From Pseudomonas sp. (GTDB lineage: Bacteria; Pseudomonadota; Gammaproteobacteria; Pseudomonadales; Pseudomonadaceae): a DNA stretch of 19,082 nucleotides. The position numbers and the translations under genes are program-made. The stretch covers positions 1 through 19,082 of the forward strand of contig NZ_JASLAW010000026.1 of NCBI RefSeq assembly GCF_030147005.1, in the 5' to 3' direction. Positions 1 to 7,010 of this stretch are shown here, piece by piece; the stretch's first letter is position 1; every line of letters begins with the position of its first letter. Under the pieces are notes generated by a model. That model made no database searches. It saw only the letters and a list, made by a program, of their open reading frames with translations, and was not told the origin of the DNA.

Positions 1-255
1 GTCGAGCAGGGTAGCGTTAAAGACCTCGGGTTGATCCAAGGGCGCGGCGTGGCGGGAATCTTCAATCACCCCCAGTCGCGCATCGGGCAGCAGTTTTACA
101 TAGTTTTCTTTCTGCGCCACGGGGGTGTAGTCGTGGTCGGCGCTGATGACCAGGGTTGGACAGGTGATTCTGGAAAGTTGTTCCTGCACGCCCCAGCCCA
201 CAATCGCGTCGAAGCTGGCGAGATAAGCACATTCTCCATGATCGAACCAGGCCAT
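1..255 (-). CDS. Alpha/beta hydrolase, C-terminal part only (runs off the left edge)
   Basis: The minus-strand frame from the ATG at 255 reads to the window edge without a stop. It resembles the last third of an alpha/beta-fold hydrolase: a beta strand ending ITCPTLVISADHDYTPV holds the likely catalytic Asp, and SRHAAPLDQPEVFN holds the likely catalytic His. The nucleophile-elbow Ser (GxSxG) and the whole N-terminal half are missing, because the upstream sequence is the end of the LysR gene (stop at 270). A GGAG sits 7 bases before the ATG, so the fragment may still be translated. It could be a decayed remnant left by a deletion or a short real protein. Without the Ser I expect no hydrolase activity. 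The hydrolase relationship is fairly sure; the functional status is open. Confidence 0.6.
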   Translation of the reverse strand, partial: MAWFDHGECAYLASFDAIVGWGVQEQLSRITCPTLVISADHDYTPVAQKENYVKLLPDARLGVIEDSRHAAPLDQPEVFNATLLD

Positions 256-269
256 GCATGAACTCCGTT

Positions 270-1193
270 TCAGGCTTGCCGAGGGGCTGCGAAGGGCGCG
301 TCCAGCGGGGCGGTGTCAAAGGTGCGCAGCAATTCCACGAGGATCTGCGTTGCCGGCCCCAAGGGTTTGTCCTTGTTTGAATACAAGTAGAACGTGGGGT
401 GGCGGCTGCCGCCCTGTTCCAAGGGTAGCTGCTTGAGCAGGCCTTCGGCGAGTTCGCGTTCGATCATGTGCCGTGGCAACCAGGCGAAGCCCAGGCCGCT
501 GCCCACAAACGCGGCGGCGGTAGCCAGGCTGCCGACGGTCCAGCGCTGTTCTGCGCCGAGCCAACCCACATCCCGCGGTTGCTGTCGGCCGGAATCACGG
601 ATCACTACCTGCATCTGGCTTTCCAGGTCCTGGAAGCTCAGGTCGCGGTTCATGCGGTGCAACGCATGCTCGGGGTGGGCCACGGCGACGAATTCCACAT
701 CGCTCATTTCGGTGCCCAGGTAGCCGGGGATGCTGAACCCGCAGATCGCCAGGTCGGCCACGCCTTCTATCAACAGCTCTTCAACGCCGGACAACACTTC
801 CTCGCGCAAGCGCACCCGGCACCCTCGGCTCTGCGGCATGAAGGCGGTCAGGGCGCGTACCAAGCGTGCGTTTGGATAGGCCGCATCCACGACCAGACGC
901 ACTTCGGCCTCCCAGCCTTGTTCCATATGATGGGCGAGGTCTTCCAACTGACTGGCGTTTTTCACCAGTTGCCGGGAGCGGCGCAGCAGCACTTCACCCG
1001 CATCGGTAAGTACCGCCTTGCGCCCGTCGATGCGCAGCAGCGGCACTCCGAGCTGGTCCTGCATGCGCGCCACGGTGTAACTCACCGAGGACTGTGAACG
1101 GTGCAGCGCTTCGGCCGCCTGGGCGAAGCCGCCATGGTCGACCACGGCTTGCAACGTGCGCCATTGATCGAGGGTAACGCGGGGCGCTTTCAA
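270..1193 (-). CDS. LysR-family transcriptional regulator
   Basis: This 307-residue protein has the usual LysR length. An N-terminal winged helix-turn-helix (about residues 6-65, with FAQAAEALHRSQSSVSYTVA as the recognition region) is followed by a type-2 periplasmic-binding-like effector domain (about 95-290). The start is TTG: AGAGGAA lies 6 bases upstream and no ATG or GTG fits the family N-terminus. It is transcribed away from the small exported protein gene at 1243, and the 49 bases between them must carry both 5' regions. LysR genes often sit beside FMN azoreductase genes, so azoR at 1708 is a plausible target; that is inference. The effector is unknown. Confidence 0.93.
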   Translation of the reverse strand: MKAPRVTLDQWRTLQAVVDHGGFAQAAEALHRSQSSVSYTVARMQDQLGVPLLRIDGRKAVLTDAGEVLLRRSRQLVKNASQLEDLAHHMEQGWEAEVRLVVDAAYPNARLVRALTAFMPQSRGCRVRLREEVLSGVEELLIEGVADLAICGFSIPGYLGTEMSDVEFVAVAHPEHALHRMNRDLSFQDLESQMQVVIRDSGRQQPRDVGWLGAEQRWTVGSLATAAAFVGSGLGFAWLPRHMIERELAEGLLKQLPLEQGGSRHPTFYLYSNKDKPLGPATQILVELLRTFDTAPLDAPFAAPRQA

Positions 1194-1242
1194 GATGAGT
1201 TCCTCTTGTCCTAAGCTGGCGGTCCTTATTGGAGACTGCCGA

Positions 1243-1557
1243 ATGAGAAAATTCTGTTGTGTGTTGCTCGCGCTGATGCCGATGAGCGCGTTTGCCTACC
1301 CCATCGATGTGACCAAAAAGATCGAGGGTGTAAGCGTTGATTACACCGCGTCCGATGTGGACGCCGATATCAGTTCGATTCAACTGAATAACTACGGCAC
1401 CAACGATGCTGTGTGTTCGGTAGTCTTCACCAATGGCCCTGAATCGCCGCGTCGTCGCACTGTCACCGTAGCCGCCGGCAAAAGCACCAACACCACGGTC
1501 AAATTCAACCGCGCGATCATCAAGATGCGAATCGCACTGACGTGCGGGCCGAAATAA
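1243..1557 (+). CDS. Small exported protein of unknown function (104 aa)
   Basis: The start is the ATG at 1243, which has GGAG 8 bases upstream. It begins a clear signal peptide (MRKFCC, hydrophobic LLALMPM, cleavage after SAFA at about residue 18). An in-frame ATG at 1195 would bury the signal peptide and is rejected. The mature part, about 86 residues, looks beta-rich with alternating Thr/Val stretches. It has two cysteines (C58, C101) that could form a periplasmic disulfide. I recall Pseudomonas homologues of this type carrying the misleading database name 3-phosphoglycerate kinase; it is far too short for that enzyme. It lies between a divergent LysR gene and azoR. Function unknown. Confidence 0.8.
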   Translation: MRKFCCVLLALMPMSAFAYPIDVTKKIEGVSVDYTASDVDADISSIQLNNYGTNDAVCSVVFTNGPESPRRRTVTVAAGKSTNTTVKFNRAIIKMRIALTCGPK

Positions 1558-1562
1558 CGCAA

Positions 1563-1593
1563 AAGCGGAGCGCGCCATAGGAATACTCCGCTT
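1563..1593. terminator. Inverted repeat after the exported-protein gene, weak terminator
   Basis: AAGCGGAG (1563-1570) pairs perfectly with CTCCGCTT (1586-1593) across a 15-base loop, starting 5 bases after the stop codon. There is no T-run directly after it on the plus strand. On the minus strand a short TTTT follows, so this is at best a weak or processing hairpin. Confidence 0.4.
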
Positions 1594-1665
1594 ATGAACA
1601 AATTTATAGATGGGTTATAGCAGTTTTTTGCGCTTTTTTATCGAAGCGGCCGTGGCTAATCTTTT

Positions 1666-1696
1666 CTCCATCGACTTACAGCATTTACCGATGGAG
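1666..1696 (+). promoter_or_regulatory. Inverted repeat covering the azoR ribosome binding site
   Basis: CTCCATCG (1666-1673) is perfectly complementary to CGATGGAG (1689-1696), with a 15-base loop. The right arm contains the GGAG Shine-Dalgarno of azoR (1693-1696), which ends 11 bases before its ATG. In RNA this hairpin would hide the ribosome binding site. As DNA it could instead be a dyad for a regulator. Pairing is seen directly; function is inferred. Confidence 0.4.
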
Positions 1697-1707
1697 CCTA
1701 CATAGCC

Positions 1708-2307
1708 ATGTCCAACGTTCTGATCATCGAAAGCAGCGCCCGCCAGCAGGATTCGATTTCCCGCCAACTGACCCAGCAGTTCATCAGCCAATGGCAGGCC
1801 GCCCACCCGAACGACCGGATCAGCGTGCGCGACGTGGCGCTGAACCCGGTGCCCCACCTGGACGCCAACCTGCTGGGCGGCTGGATGAAACCCGCCGAAC
1901 AGCGCAGCCCGATCGAGCAGGCATCCCTGGACCGCTCCAACGAATTGACCGACGAGCTGCTCGCCGCCGATGTACTGGTGATGGCTGCGCCGATGTACAA
2001 CTTCGCCATCCCCAGCACGCTCAAGGCCTGGCTGGACCACGTGCTGCGCGCAGGTGTGACCTTCAAGTACACCGCCACCGGGCCGCAAGGTTTGCTGACC
2101 GGCAAGCGCGCCATCGTACTCACCGCCCGTGGCGGCATTCACACCGGTGCAACGTCGGACCATCAGGAACCGTACCTGCGCCAGGTCATGGCATTTATCG
2201 GCATTCACGACGTCACTTTCATTCATGCCGAAGGGGTGAACTTGAGCGGTGACTTCCAGGAAAAAGGCCTCAACCATGCCAAAGCCCTGCTCGCGCAGGT
2301 GGCTTGA
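1708..2307 (+). CDS. azoR: FMN-dependent NADH-azoreductase (AzoR/AcpD family)
   Basis: This cytosolic flavoprotein family reduces azo dyes and quinones by two-electron transfer from NAD(P)H through FMN. The 199-residue length fits the family (about 200). The flavodoxin-like fold shows an N-terminal strand with phosphate-binding SSAR (residues 9-12), the FMN-site segment PMYNFAIPSTLKAWLDHV at about 95-112, and TARGG near 143. The ATG at 1708 has GGAG upstream, inside an inverted repeat (1666-1696). A strong terminator lies about 105 bases downstream. The LysR gene at 270-1193 may regulate it. Identification is secure; the physiological substrate (quinones or azo compounds) is not shown by sequence. 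Confidence 0.94.
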   Translation: MSNVLIIESSARQQDSISRQLTQQFISQWQAAHPNDRISVRDVALNPVPHLDANLLGGWMKPAEQRSPIEQASLDRSNELTDELLAADVLVMAAPMYNFAIPSTLKAWLDHVLRAGVTFKYTATGPQGLLTGKRAIVLTARGGIHTGATSDHQEPYLRQVMAFIGIHDVTFIHAEGVNLSGDFQEKGLNHAKALLAQVA

Positions 2308-2413
2308 TCCTTTAATCGCCAGATAATCCCCCAGTGTTTATCTAGCCCCACGCAAACCCTTCAAGTACGCGTACTGAACCTCCCTTTGCACTTGTTGCTC
2401 CTGAGTGCTCCTG

Positions 2414-2448
2414 CCCGACTGCCGCTTTAGCGAGGTCGGGTTTTTTTT
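2414..2448 (+). terminator. Strong intrinsic terminator
   Basis: CCCGAC (2414-2419) pairs with GTCGGG (2435-2440), followed at once by eight Ts (2441-2448). It ends plus-strand transcription more than 100 bases after the azoR stop. It either closes a long 3' UTR or terminates a separate small RNA in 2308-2448. Confidence 0.85.
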
Positions 2449-2510
2449 GCCTCGAGTTTCTTCAAGCATCGAAAAGCTTTAATGTCGCGCCCATTCAAAA
2501 CGAGGCGCAC

Positions 2511-3386
2511 ATGGGCTATCTACTGGTTGTCACCCTGATTCAGGCATTTTCCTTCAGCTTGATCGGCGAATACCTCGCCGGTCACGTCGATAGCTACTTC
2601 GCGGTACTGGTGCGCGTGTTACTGGCCGGGCTGATCTTTATTCCGCTGACCCGCTGGCGCTCGGTGGAACCGGCATTCATGCGCAGCATGCTGATCATCG
2701 GTGCACTGCAATTCGGCGTGACCTACGTGTGCCTCTACCTGAGCTTTCGCGTACTGACGGTGCCGGAAGTGTTGCTGTTCACGATCCTCACACCGCTGCA
2801 CGTGACCCTGATCGAGGACGCGCTCAACCGGCGTTTCAATCCCTGGGCACTGGTTGCCGCTCTTGTGGCGGTAGCAGGCGCGGCGGTGATTCGCTTCGAC
2901 CAGATCACCCCGAACTTCCTGATGGGATTCCTGCTGCTGCAATTGGCCAATTTCACCTACGCCGCCGGGCAAGTTATGTACAAGCACCTGGTGGCCCGCT
3001 ATCCGAGCGATCAGCCGCATTACCGGCGCTTCGGTTTTTTCTACCTGGGCGCCTTGCTGGTGGTGTTGCCCGCGTTCCTGTTGTTCGGCAAGGCTGACTT
3101 CCTGCCCCAAGCGCCGCTGCAATGGGGCGTACTGGTATTCCTGGGGCTGGTCAGCACCGCATTGGGCATGTACTGGTGGAACAAGGGGGCCTGCCTGGTC
3201 AATGGCGGCACCCTCGCGGTGATGAACAACCTGCATGTGCCGGTGGGGCTGCTGCTGAACCTGCTGATCTGGAACCAGCATGAGCCGCTGGGAAGGCTGG
3301 CCTTGGGCGGCCTGGTGATTCTGGGGGCGGTGTGGGTCAGCCGATTGGGTATTAAGCGGACGTCTGGCGTAGAGTCGGCGACCTGA
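2511..3386 (+). CDS. EamA/DMT-family transporter
   Basis: This 291-residue inner-membrane protein has about ten hydrophobic segments in two EamA-type halves (about 1-135 and 145-285). That is the standard size and layout of drug/metabolite transporters that export amino acids or other small metabolites. The start ATG at 2511 has GAGG a few bases upstream. The azoR-side terminator at 2414-2448 isolates it from upstream transcription. It is followed after 67 bases by an Lrp/AsnC-type regulator on the same strand, a pairing common for amino-acid exporters. Export of an amino acid or related compound is therefore plausible but not shown. The family call is secure; the substrate is unknown. Confidence 0.9.
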   Translation: MGYLLVVTLIQAFSFSLIGEYLAGHVDSYFAVLVRVLLAGLIFIPLTRWRSVEPAFMRSMLIIGALQFGVTYVCLYLSFRVLTVPEVLLFTILTPLHVTLIEDALNRRFNPWALVAALVAVAGAAVIRFDQITPNFLMGFLLLQLANFTYAAGQVMYKHLVARYPSDQPHYRRFGFFYLGALLVVLPAFLLFGKADFLPQAPLQWGVLVFLGLVSTALGMYWWNKGACLVNGGTLAVMNNLHVPVGLLLNLLIWNQHEPLGRLALGGLVILGAVWVSRLGIKRTSGVESAT

Positions 3387-3453
3387 TGGTTCCAGCTATG
3401 TGTGAGCGGTAATGAAACTGTGTTATCGAAAGGAACGGTGTGGGGGTGGCAGA

Positions 3454-3870
3454 GTGGACAAGGTCGATGAACTGATAATTGCTGCCCTGAAGGATGACTC
3501 CCGGGTCAGCCTGGCGGAGCTGGCGCGCCAGGTTCATAAGTCTCGAACCGCCGTGGAATCGCGGGTTCAGAAATTGATCGAAAAGGGCATCATCCTGGGC
3601 TTCACCATCCATGTCGCCGAGGGTGATGAAGCACAGCAATCAGCATTTTTGATGCTCAACCTCAACGGCAGTACTTGTCACCTGGTATTTCCGAAAATCC
3701 ACCAGTTTCGCGAGGTGGTGCAGGCCTATTCGCTGTTTGGCGACGTGGACATGATGCTCGAGGTCCGCTACCGCCAATTCGAAGAATTGATGGTGCTCAA
3801 GGAAAACCTGCTGAAGATCGAGCATGTAAACGAGGTGGTGGTCAATCCGGTGCTCAAGGCCTGGCGGTAG
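3454..3870 (+). CDS. Lrp/AsnC-family transcriptional regulator
   Basis: This 138-residue protein has the typical Lrp/AsnC length. It has an N-terminal winged helix-turn-helix (VDELIIAALKDDSRVSLAEL onward, about residues 3-60) and a C-terminal RAM ligand-binding domain (about 65-135). These proteins bind DNA as oligomers and often sense amino acids. I prefer the GTG start at 3454, which has GGGGG 7 bases upstream and gives the family-like N-terminus. An ATG at 3412 would add 14 atypical residues. It lies 67 bases after the EamA transporter gene, probably co-expressed, and converges on the SznF-like operon with 41 bases between stop codons. It may control the transporter, the operon or both; this is inference. 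Confidence 0.88.
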   Translation: MDKVDELIIAALKDDSRVSLAELARQVHKSRTAVESRVQKLIEKGIILGFTIHVAEGDEAQQSAFLMLNLNGSTCHLVFPKIHQFREVVQAYSLFGDVDMMLEVRYRQFEELMVLKENLLKIEHVNEVVVNPVLKAWR

Positions 3871-3911
3871 CCGATGCCGTCTGGAACGACAGCGACTACG
3901 CGCTGGCAGGC

Positions 3912-4589
3912 TCAGGCGTGGTCGTGGTGGGTTTCGAGAAAGTAATGACTTAGGTCAGGCATCGTCTGGCGAAGGGTGTTCACAAATTCTGCGATGACCG
4001 TCTGGTTGAACTCGAGCGTCGTGTCGTCATGCCCCAGTACCACCACCAGCAGGCTGGACGATGCGTTCGTCAGTCTGAAGTCATGGGCATCGGCATCGAC
4101 TTTGCCGATGCTCGCCAAAGGCGCGTCACCGCAGGTATAGACGATGTCGCCCGCCGGAATCACGACGTCCTTCTTGGCAAACAGCGGACGGAAGGCCCTC
4201 GGCGCCTGCGAACGCATGACGTAGATATCGTCCCTCTGATGGTAGGTGTGCACACCTATGCTGACGCCATGTCGGATCGCCACCGCGTTATAGGCATCGA
4301 CGACGTTATTGATGGGGCGTATTCCGTTGGCGATGAAGCGCCGCAGCAGTTTTTCGTTGGCACTGACCGTATTGGTGTAGCCGAGCTTTTCAAGCTGCCT
4401 GGCAAACCCTTCATAAACGCGGTTGGAGTCCAGTTCGTTGAGACGTGAGGCCACGTGGTTCAGGTTGCTTTGCAGCAGGCTGACGAAACTCTGGTCGTCA
4501 GACACGCGGATGTTGTCGACAACCGCGGCACACGCATTGCGAAGGCCCACGTCAAGGGCTGACTTTCGGATAATCAAACGACTTTTCAT
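3912..4589 (-). CDS. Free-standing B3/B4 tRNA-editing domain protein (CtdA-like candidate)
   Basis: The 225-residue protein starts at the ATG at 4589, 4 bases after the ATP-grasp stop, with GGAG and AAGGG just upstream. It matches the B3/B4 fold of the phenylalanyl-tRNA synthetase beta subunit: INNVVDAYNAVAIRHGVSIG (about 93-112), then PAGDIVYTCGDAPLAS (about 145-160) and a C-terminal DFRLT strand region (about 170-174). In PheRS this domain hydrolyses mischarged Tyr-tRNA. Free-standing members include CtdA of a canavanine-using Pseudomonas, which deacylates canavanyl-tRNA-Arg. As the last gene of an operon led by an SznF-like enzyme, I infer a self-protection role: removing a toxic arginine-like or other non-standard amino acid from tRNA. 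The fold call is good; the substrate is unproven. Confidence 0.8.
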   Translation of the reverse strand: MKSRLIIRKSALDVGLRNACAAVVDNIRVSDDQSFVSLLQSNLNHVASRLNELDSNRVYEGFARQLEKLGYTNTVSANEKLLRRFIANGIRPINNVVDAYNAVAIRHGVSIGVHTYHQRDDIYVMRSQAPRAFRPLFAKKDVVIPAGDIVYTCGDAPLASIGKVDADAHDFRLTNASSSLLVVVLGHDDTTLEFNQTVIAEFVNTLRQTMPDLSHYFLETHHDHA

Positions 4590-4593
4590 GCCC

Positions 4594-5811
4594 TTAGCTC
4601 CATAGCTTTTTACGGAGAAGGTCGGTGCTGGCATCCAACTGTTGCGTACTCGCGTGTTGCAACCAGAACAGGCCAGGGCAGGTGGCGAAGTCGATCGTGA
4701 CCGGCGTGGTATCTCCTGGGGTGATGAAGAAGCGATGGCCGCAATAAGCTTCGTCCAGCATCGCGCTCTGCAGCGCCTGCGGGGAAGGTGCATTGAAGAG
4801 GCGGCGTTCGTCCGAGCAGAAAAAGCCAATACGACCATGGCTGATCTCACGCGCAGCGCCGGCCGGTGGGCGAGGCCGGCCGAGGTAGCTGTCGATGGCC
4901 AGCGATAACAGGTCCGGCTGGTAGACCTGTTGGAACAGCAGTGGGGCGATGCCGCCATGCAAGCGGCCACCGGCTTCAATCATCACCGGGCCGGTGTCGG
5001 ACCAGATGATTTCCATATGAATCGGCCCGATCTCTATGCTCAAGGCCGCCGCTGCCAGCCGGGCGTAGTCGATCAGCGGTTGCAGTTCCTCTGCCTGGGG
5101 GTCGAGTGTGTCCAGGCTTTCATAAACAAACTTGCTGCCGTTTTTGTGAATCTTGGTGTATTTGCACACTGTGGCAATGGTGTACTCGCCATCAAAGGCG
5201 ACCATGTCCACCACGTACTCAGGGCCTGATACGAACGGCTGCACGATAAAACCGAGGTTGTATTCCCCAAGGTCGTTTTTCTGCCGCCAGGCCGCATTGT
5301 TCAAGGCGGTTTCCACTTCGTGCTTGCCCTGGGCGAATACCACGCCTTCGGTGGCGGCCGAATTCAAGGGTTTGACCACATAGGTGGCCGCTTCCTCCAG
5401 CGAATCAACCACATCCCGGATGCGGCTTGGCGAACTCAGCAGCTGTGAAGCAATGTTCGCCAGCCCCTGTTTCTTGAGCGCCTGCTGCATGGAAAACTTG
5501 TTGCGCCGCAGGTCGCTGGTGATGCGGCTGTTGCCTGGAATACGCAGCACTTCGGTGAGGTAATCGGTGAGATAGATGGCGGTTTCGCAGCCTGCGATCA
5601 CCGCGCTCAATGACAGCGCTTCGAGGGGCTCCAACAGGCTTTCTTCCCAGTGGTAAACCTGCTCGAAATCTTCCCTGATCAAGTCGTCAGTGAAATGTTT
5701 GGGCAAAGTGTCCGCGGAGATCACCGCGATACACTTCACGCCCTGAGCCTTGAGCAAAGGCGCATAGAGTTTGCCTGTGGAGAACGGGTCGACGATCAGT
5801 ACGGTTTTCAT
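4594..5811 (-). CDS. ATP-grasp carboxylate-amine ligase
   Basis: This 405-residue protein has an N-terminal Rossmann-like pre-ATP-grasp domain (MKTVLIVDPFSTGKLYAPLL onward). The ATP-grasp core shows VVKPLNSAATEGV (about 145-157, K147), QPFVSGPEYVVDMV (191-204) and metal-binding HMEIIW plus IEAGGRLHGG (265-287). Enzymes of this group activate a carboxylate as acyl phosphate and join it to an amine, as in L-amino-acid ligases such as BacD. The ATG at 5811 has AAGGA upstream and lies 10 bases after the MFS stop; an in-frame TTG at 5829 is inside the MFS end and is rejected. In this operon it probably couples the oxidised amino acid to a second amino acid or acid. ATP-grasp identity is firm; substrates are unknown. 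Confidence 0.9.
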   Translation of the reverse strand: MKTVLIVDPFSTGKLYAPLLKAQGVKCIAVISADTLPKHFTDDLIREDFEQVYHWEESLLEPLEALSLSAVIAGCETAIYLTDYLTEVLRIPGNSRITSDLRRNKFSMQQALKKQGLANIASQLLSSPSRIRDVVDSLEEAATYVVKPLNSAATEGVVFAQGKHEVETALNNAAWRQKNDLGEYNLGFIVQPFVSGPEYVVDMVAFDGEYTIATVCKYTKIHKNGSKFVYESLDTLDPQAEELQPLIDYARLAAAALSIEIGPIHMEIIWSDTGPVMIEAGGRLHGGIAPLLFQQVYQPDLLSLAIDSYLGRPRPPAGAAREISHGRIGFFCSDERRLFNAPSPQALQSAMLDEAYCGHRFFITPGDTTPVTIDFATCPGLFWLQHASTQQLDASTDLLRKKLWS

Positions 5812-5821
5812 CGGGCATTCC

Positions 5822-7003
5822 TTATTCAAGGGTCGCGGTGGCCGGGACCGCCGGGGTCAGATTCCACGCCAGCACCGCAGCGGCCAACAGGCCGGCGGAG
5901 ACGATCATCAACAGGCGCGCACCTTCCAGTCCGAGAAATCCTGCGGTGGTAAAAAACGTCAGGATCATGGGCGCCGAGCCGCTGACCAGCAGGTAGTAGA
6001 GCGAACTTTTTGCGGCGATCACGTCGGCAACCCGAGCGTTGGGTGCCGACTCGATCAGGTTTTTACGCAATTGGATGCGCAGGCTGTTGATGCAAAAGCC
6101 CAGCAGGAATGCGGCCACCATCATCACGTAGAGGTTCTGGAAATACACGATTGCCACGTCCGCCAGCAGCACCAGCAAGATGGCGCTGTAGCTGTTGAGC
6201 TTGATACGGGGCAACACCGCCGCGCTGAATGCACCCAGGCCCGCCAGACCGCTGGCCACGCCGAACAGGGTGGCGTTCCATTCATTGAGCTTTTGAAACA
6301 CGATCGGCACCAGGCTGTTGAAGGCGCCGATATGGAACCCGATCATGCTCAACACGATGATCAGCACATAAAGGTTTCGCGGCAGGTTCAGCGCCTGGGC
6401 GACAGGGCTGTCGCTGGCCTGCTCGGTAGCGTCGGCGCTGGGCGTGGCCCGCACGAAAAGGATCGCCGCCAGCGAGACAATCGCCGCCAGGCTGATGATC
6501 TGAAGGGTCTGGCTGACCGAGAATACGTCCACGATAACGCCGCCCAGCAGCGCACCGCCAAAGGCGCCAATCTGGATGGACGTTTGCATCAGCCGCGCCG
6601 AGGTGTCGCTGTCGGTCGCACCGGCCAATACCAGTTTGGTATTTTTCGATTCAAGCGTGCTGATGGTGAAATAGTCCGTGACGCCGACCACGAAGGCGAT
6701 GGCCAGGAAGCCGATGGGCAGCATCGCGGCATCGGTGAACGACAGCCCAAGAACGGCGGCAAACGCGATCAGGCGGATGTACAGCAGCCGTTTCATGCTC
6801 AGTTCAATGGTGAAGAATTTACCGATGTATTGTTCGCACACATACGGCACCACGGTCGCCACGCACAAGGTGGCCCCCACCAGGAATGTCGAACCGGTGG
6901 TTTCCAGGCCGAACCAGACCATGGCAATGACAATCGCCATGTCCAGGCCGGTAAACAGGGTCACGATTGAGTAGAACGCTGTCAGTGTTGATTTATTGTT
7001 CAT
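5822..7003 (-). CDS. MFS-type transporter, probable product exporter
   Basis: The 393-residue inner-membrane protein has about twelve hydrophobic segments and MFS size, with a hydrophilic central loop (about 195-215, rich in Ala, Asp and Ser). It begins at the ATG at 7003, seven bases after the Rieske stop. No clear Shine-Dalgarno is present, suggesting translation coupled to the upstream gene. The next gene starts 10 bases after its stop. In this position it most likely exports the pathway product, giving both release and self-protection; uptake of a precursor is the alternative. A long frame on the opposite strand (5771-6970), rich in His, Gln and Gly, is a shadow of this gene. Confidence 0.87.
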   Translation of the reverse strand: MNNKSTLTAFYSIVTLFTGLDMAIVIAMVWFGLETTGSTFLVGATLCVATVVPYVCEQYIGKFFTIELSMKRLLYIRLIAFAAVLGLSFTDAAMLPIGFLAIAFVVGVTDYFTISTLESKNTKLVLAGATDSDTSARLMQTSIQIGAFGGALLGGVIVDVFSVSQTLQIISLAAIVSLAAILFVRATPSADATEQASDSPVAQALNLPRNLYVLIIVLSMIGFHIGAFNSLVPIVFQKLNEWNATLFGVASGLAGLGAFSAAVLPRIKLNSYSAILLVLLADVAIVYFQNLYVMMVAAFLLGFCINSLRIQLRKNLIESAPNARVADVIAAKSSLYYLLVSGSAPMILTFFTTAGFLGLEGARLLMIVSAGLLAAAVLAWNLTPAVPATATLE

Positions 7004-7010
7004 AGGGTCA

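Noticed and set aside
1195..1242. Upstream ATG for the small exported protein
   Set aside because: It would place 16 residues before a clean signal peptide, while the ATG at 1243 has a proper GGAG.
4590..4979. N-terminal extension of the B3/B4 protein to position 4979
   Set aside because: The extra 130 residues are Ser/Arg/Cys-rich and antisense-like in composition, overlapping the ATP-grasp gene out of frame. The ATG at 4589 has a good ribosome binding site right after the ATP-grasp stop.
5771..6970. 399-codon plus-strand open frame antisense to the MFS transporter gene
   Set aside because: Its translation is rich in His, Gln, Gly and Asp with no domain pattern. The opposite strand encodes a clear twelve-segment transporter in a tight operon, so this is a GC-bias shadow.
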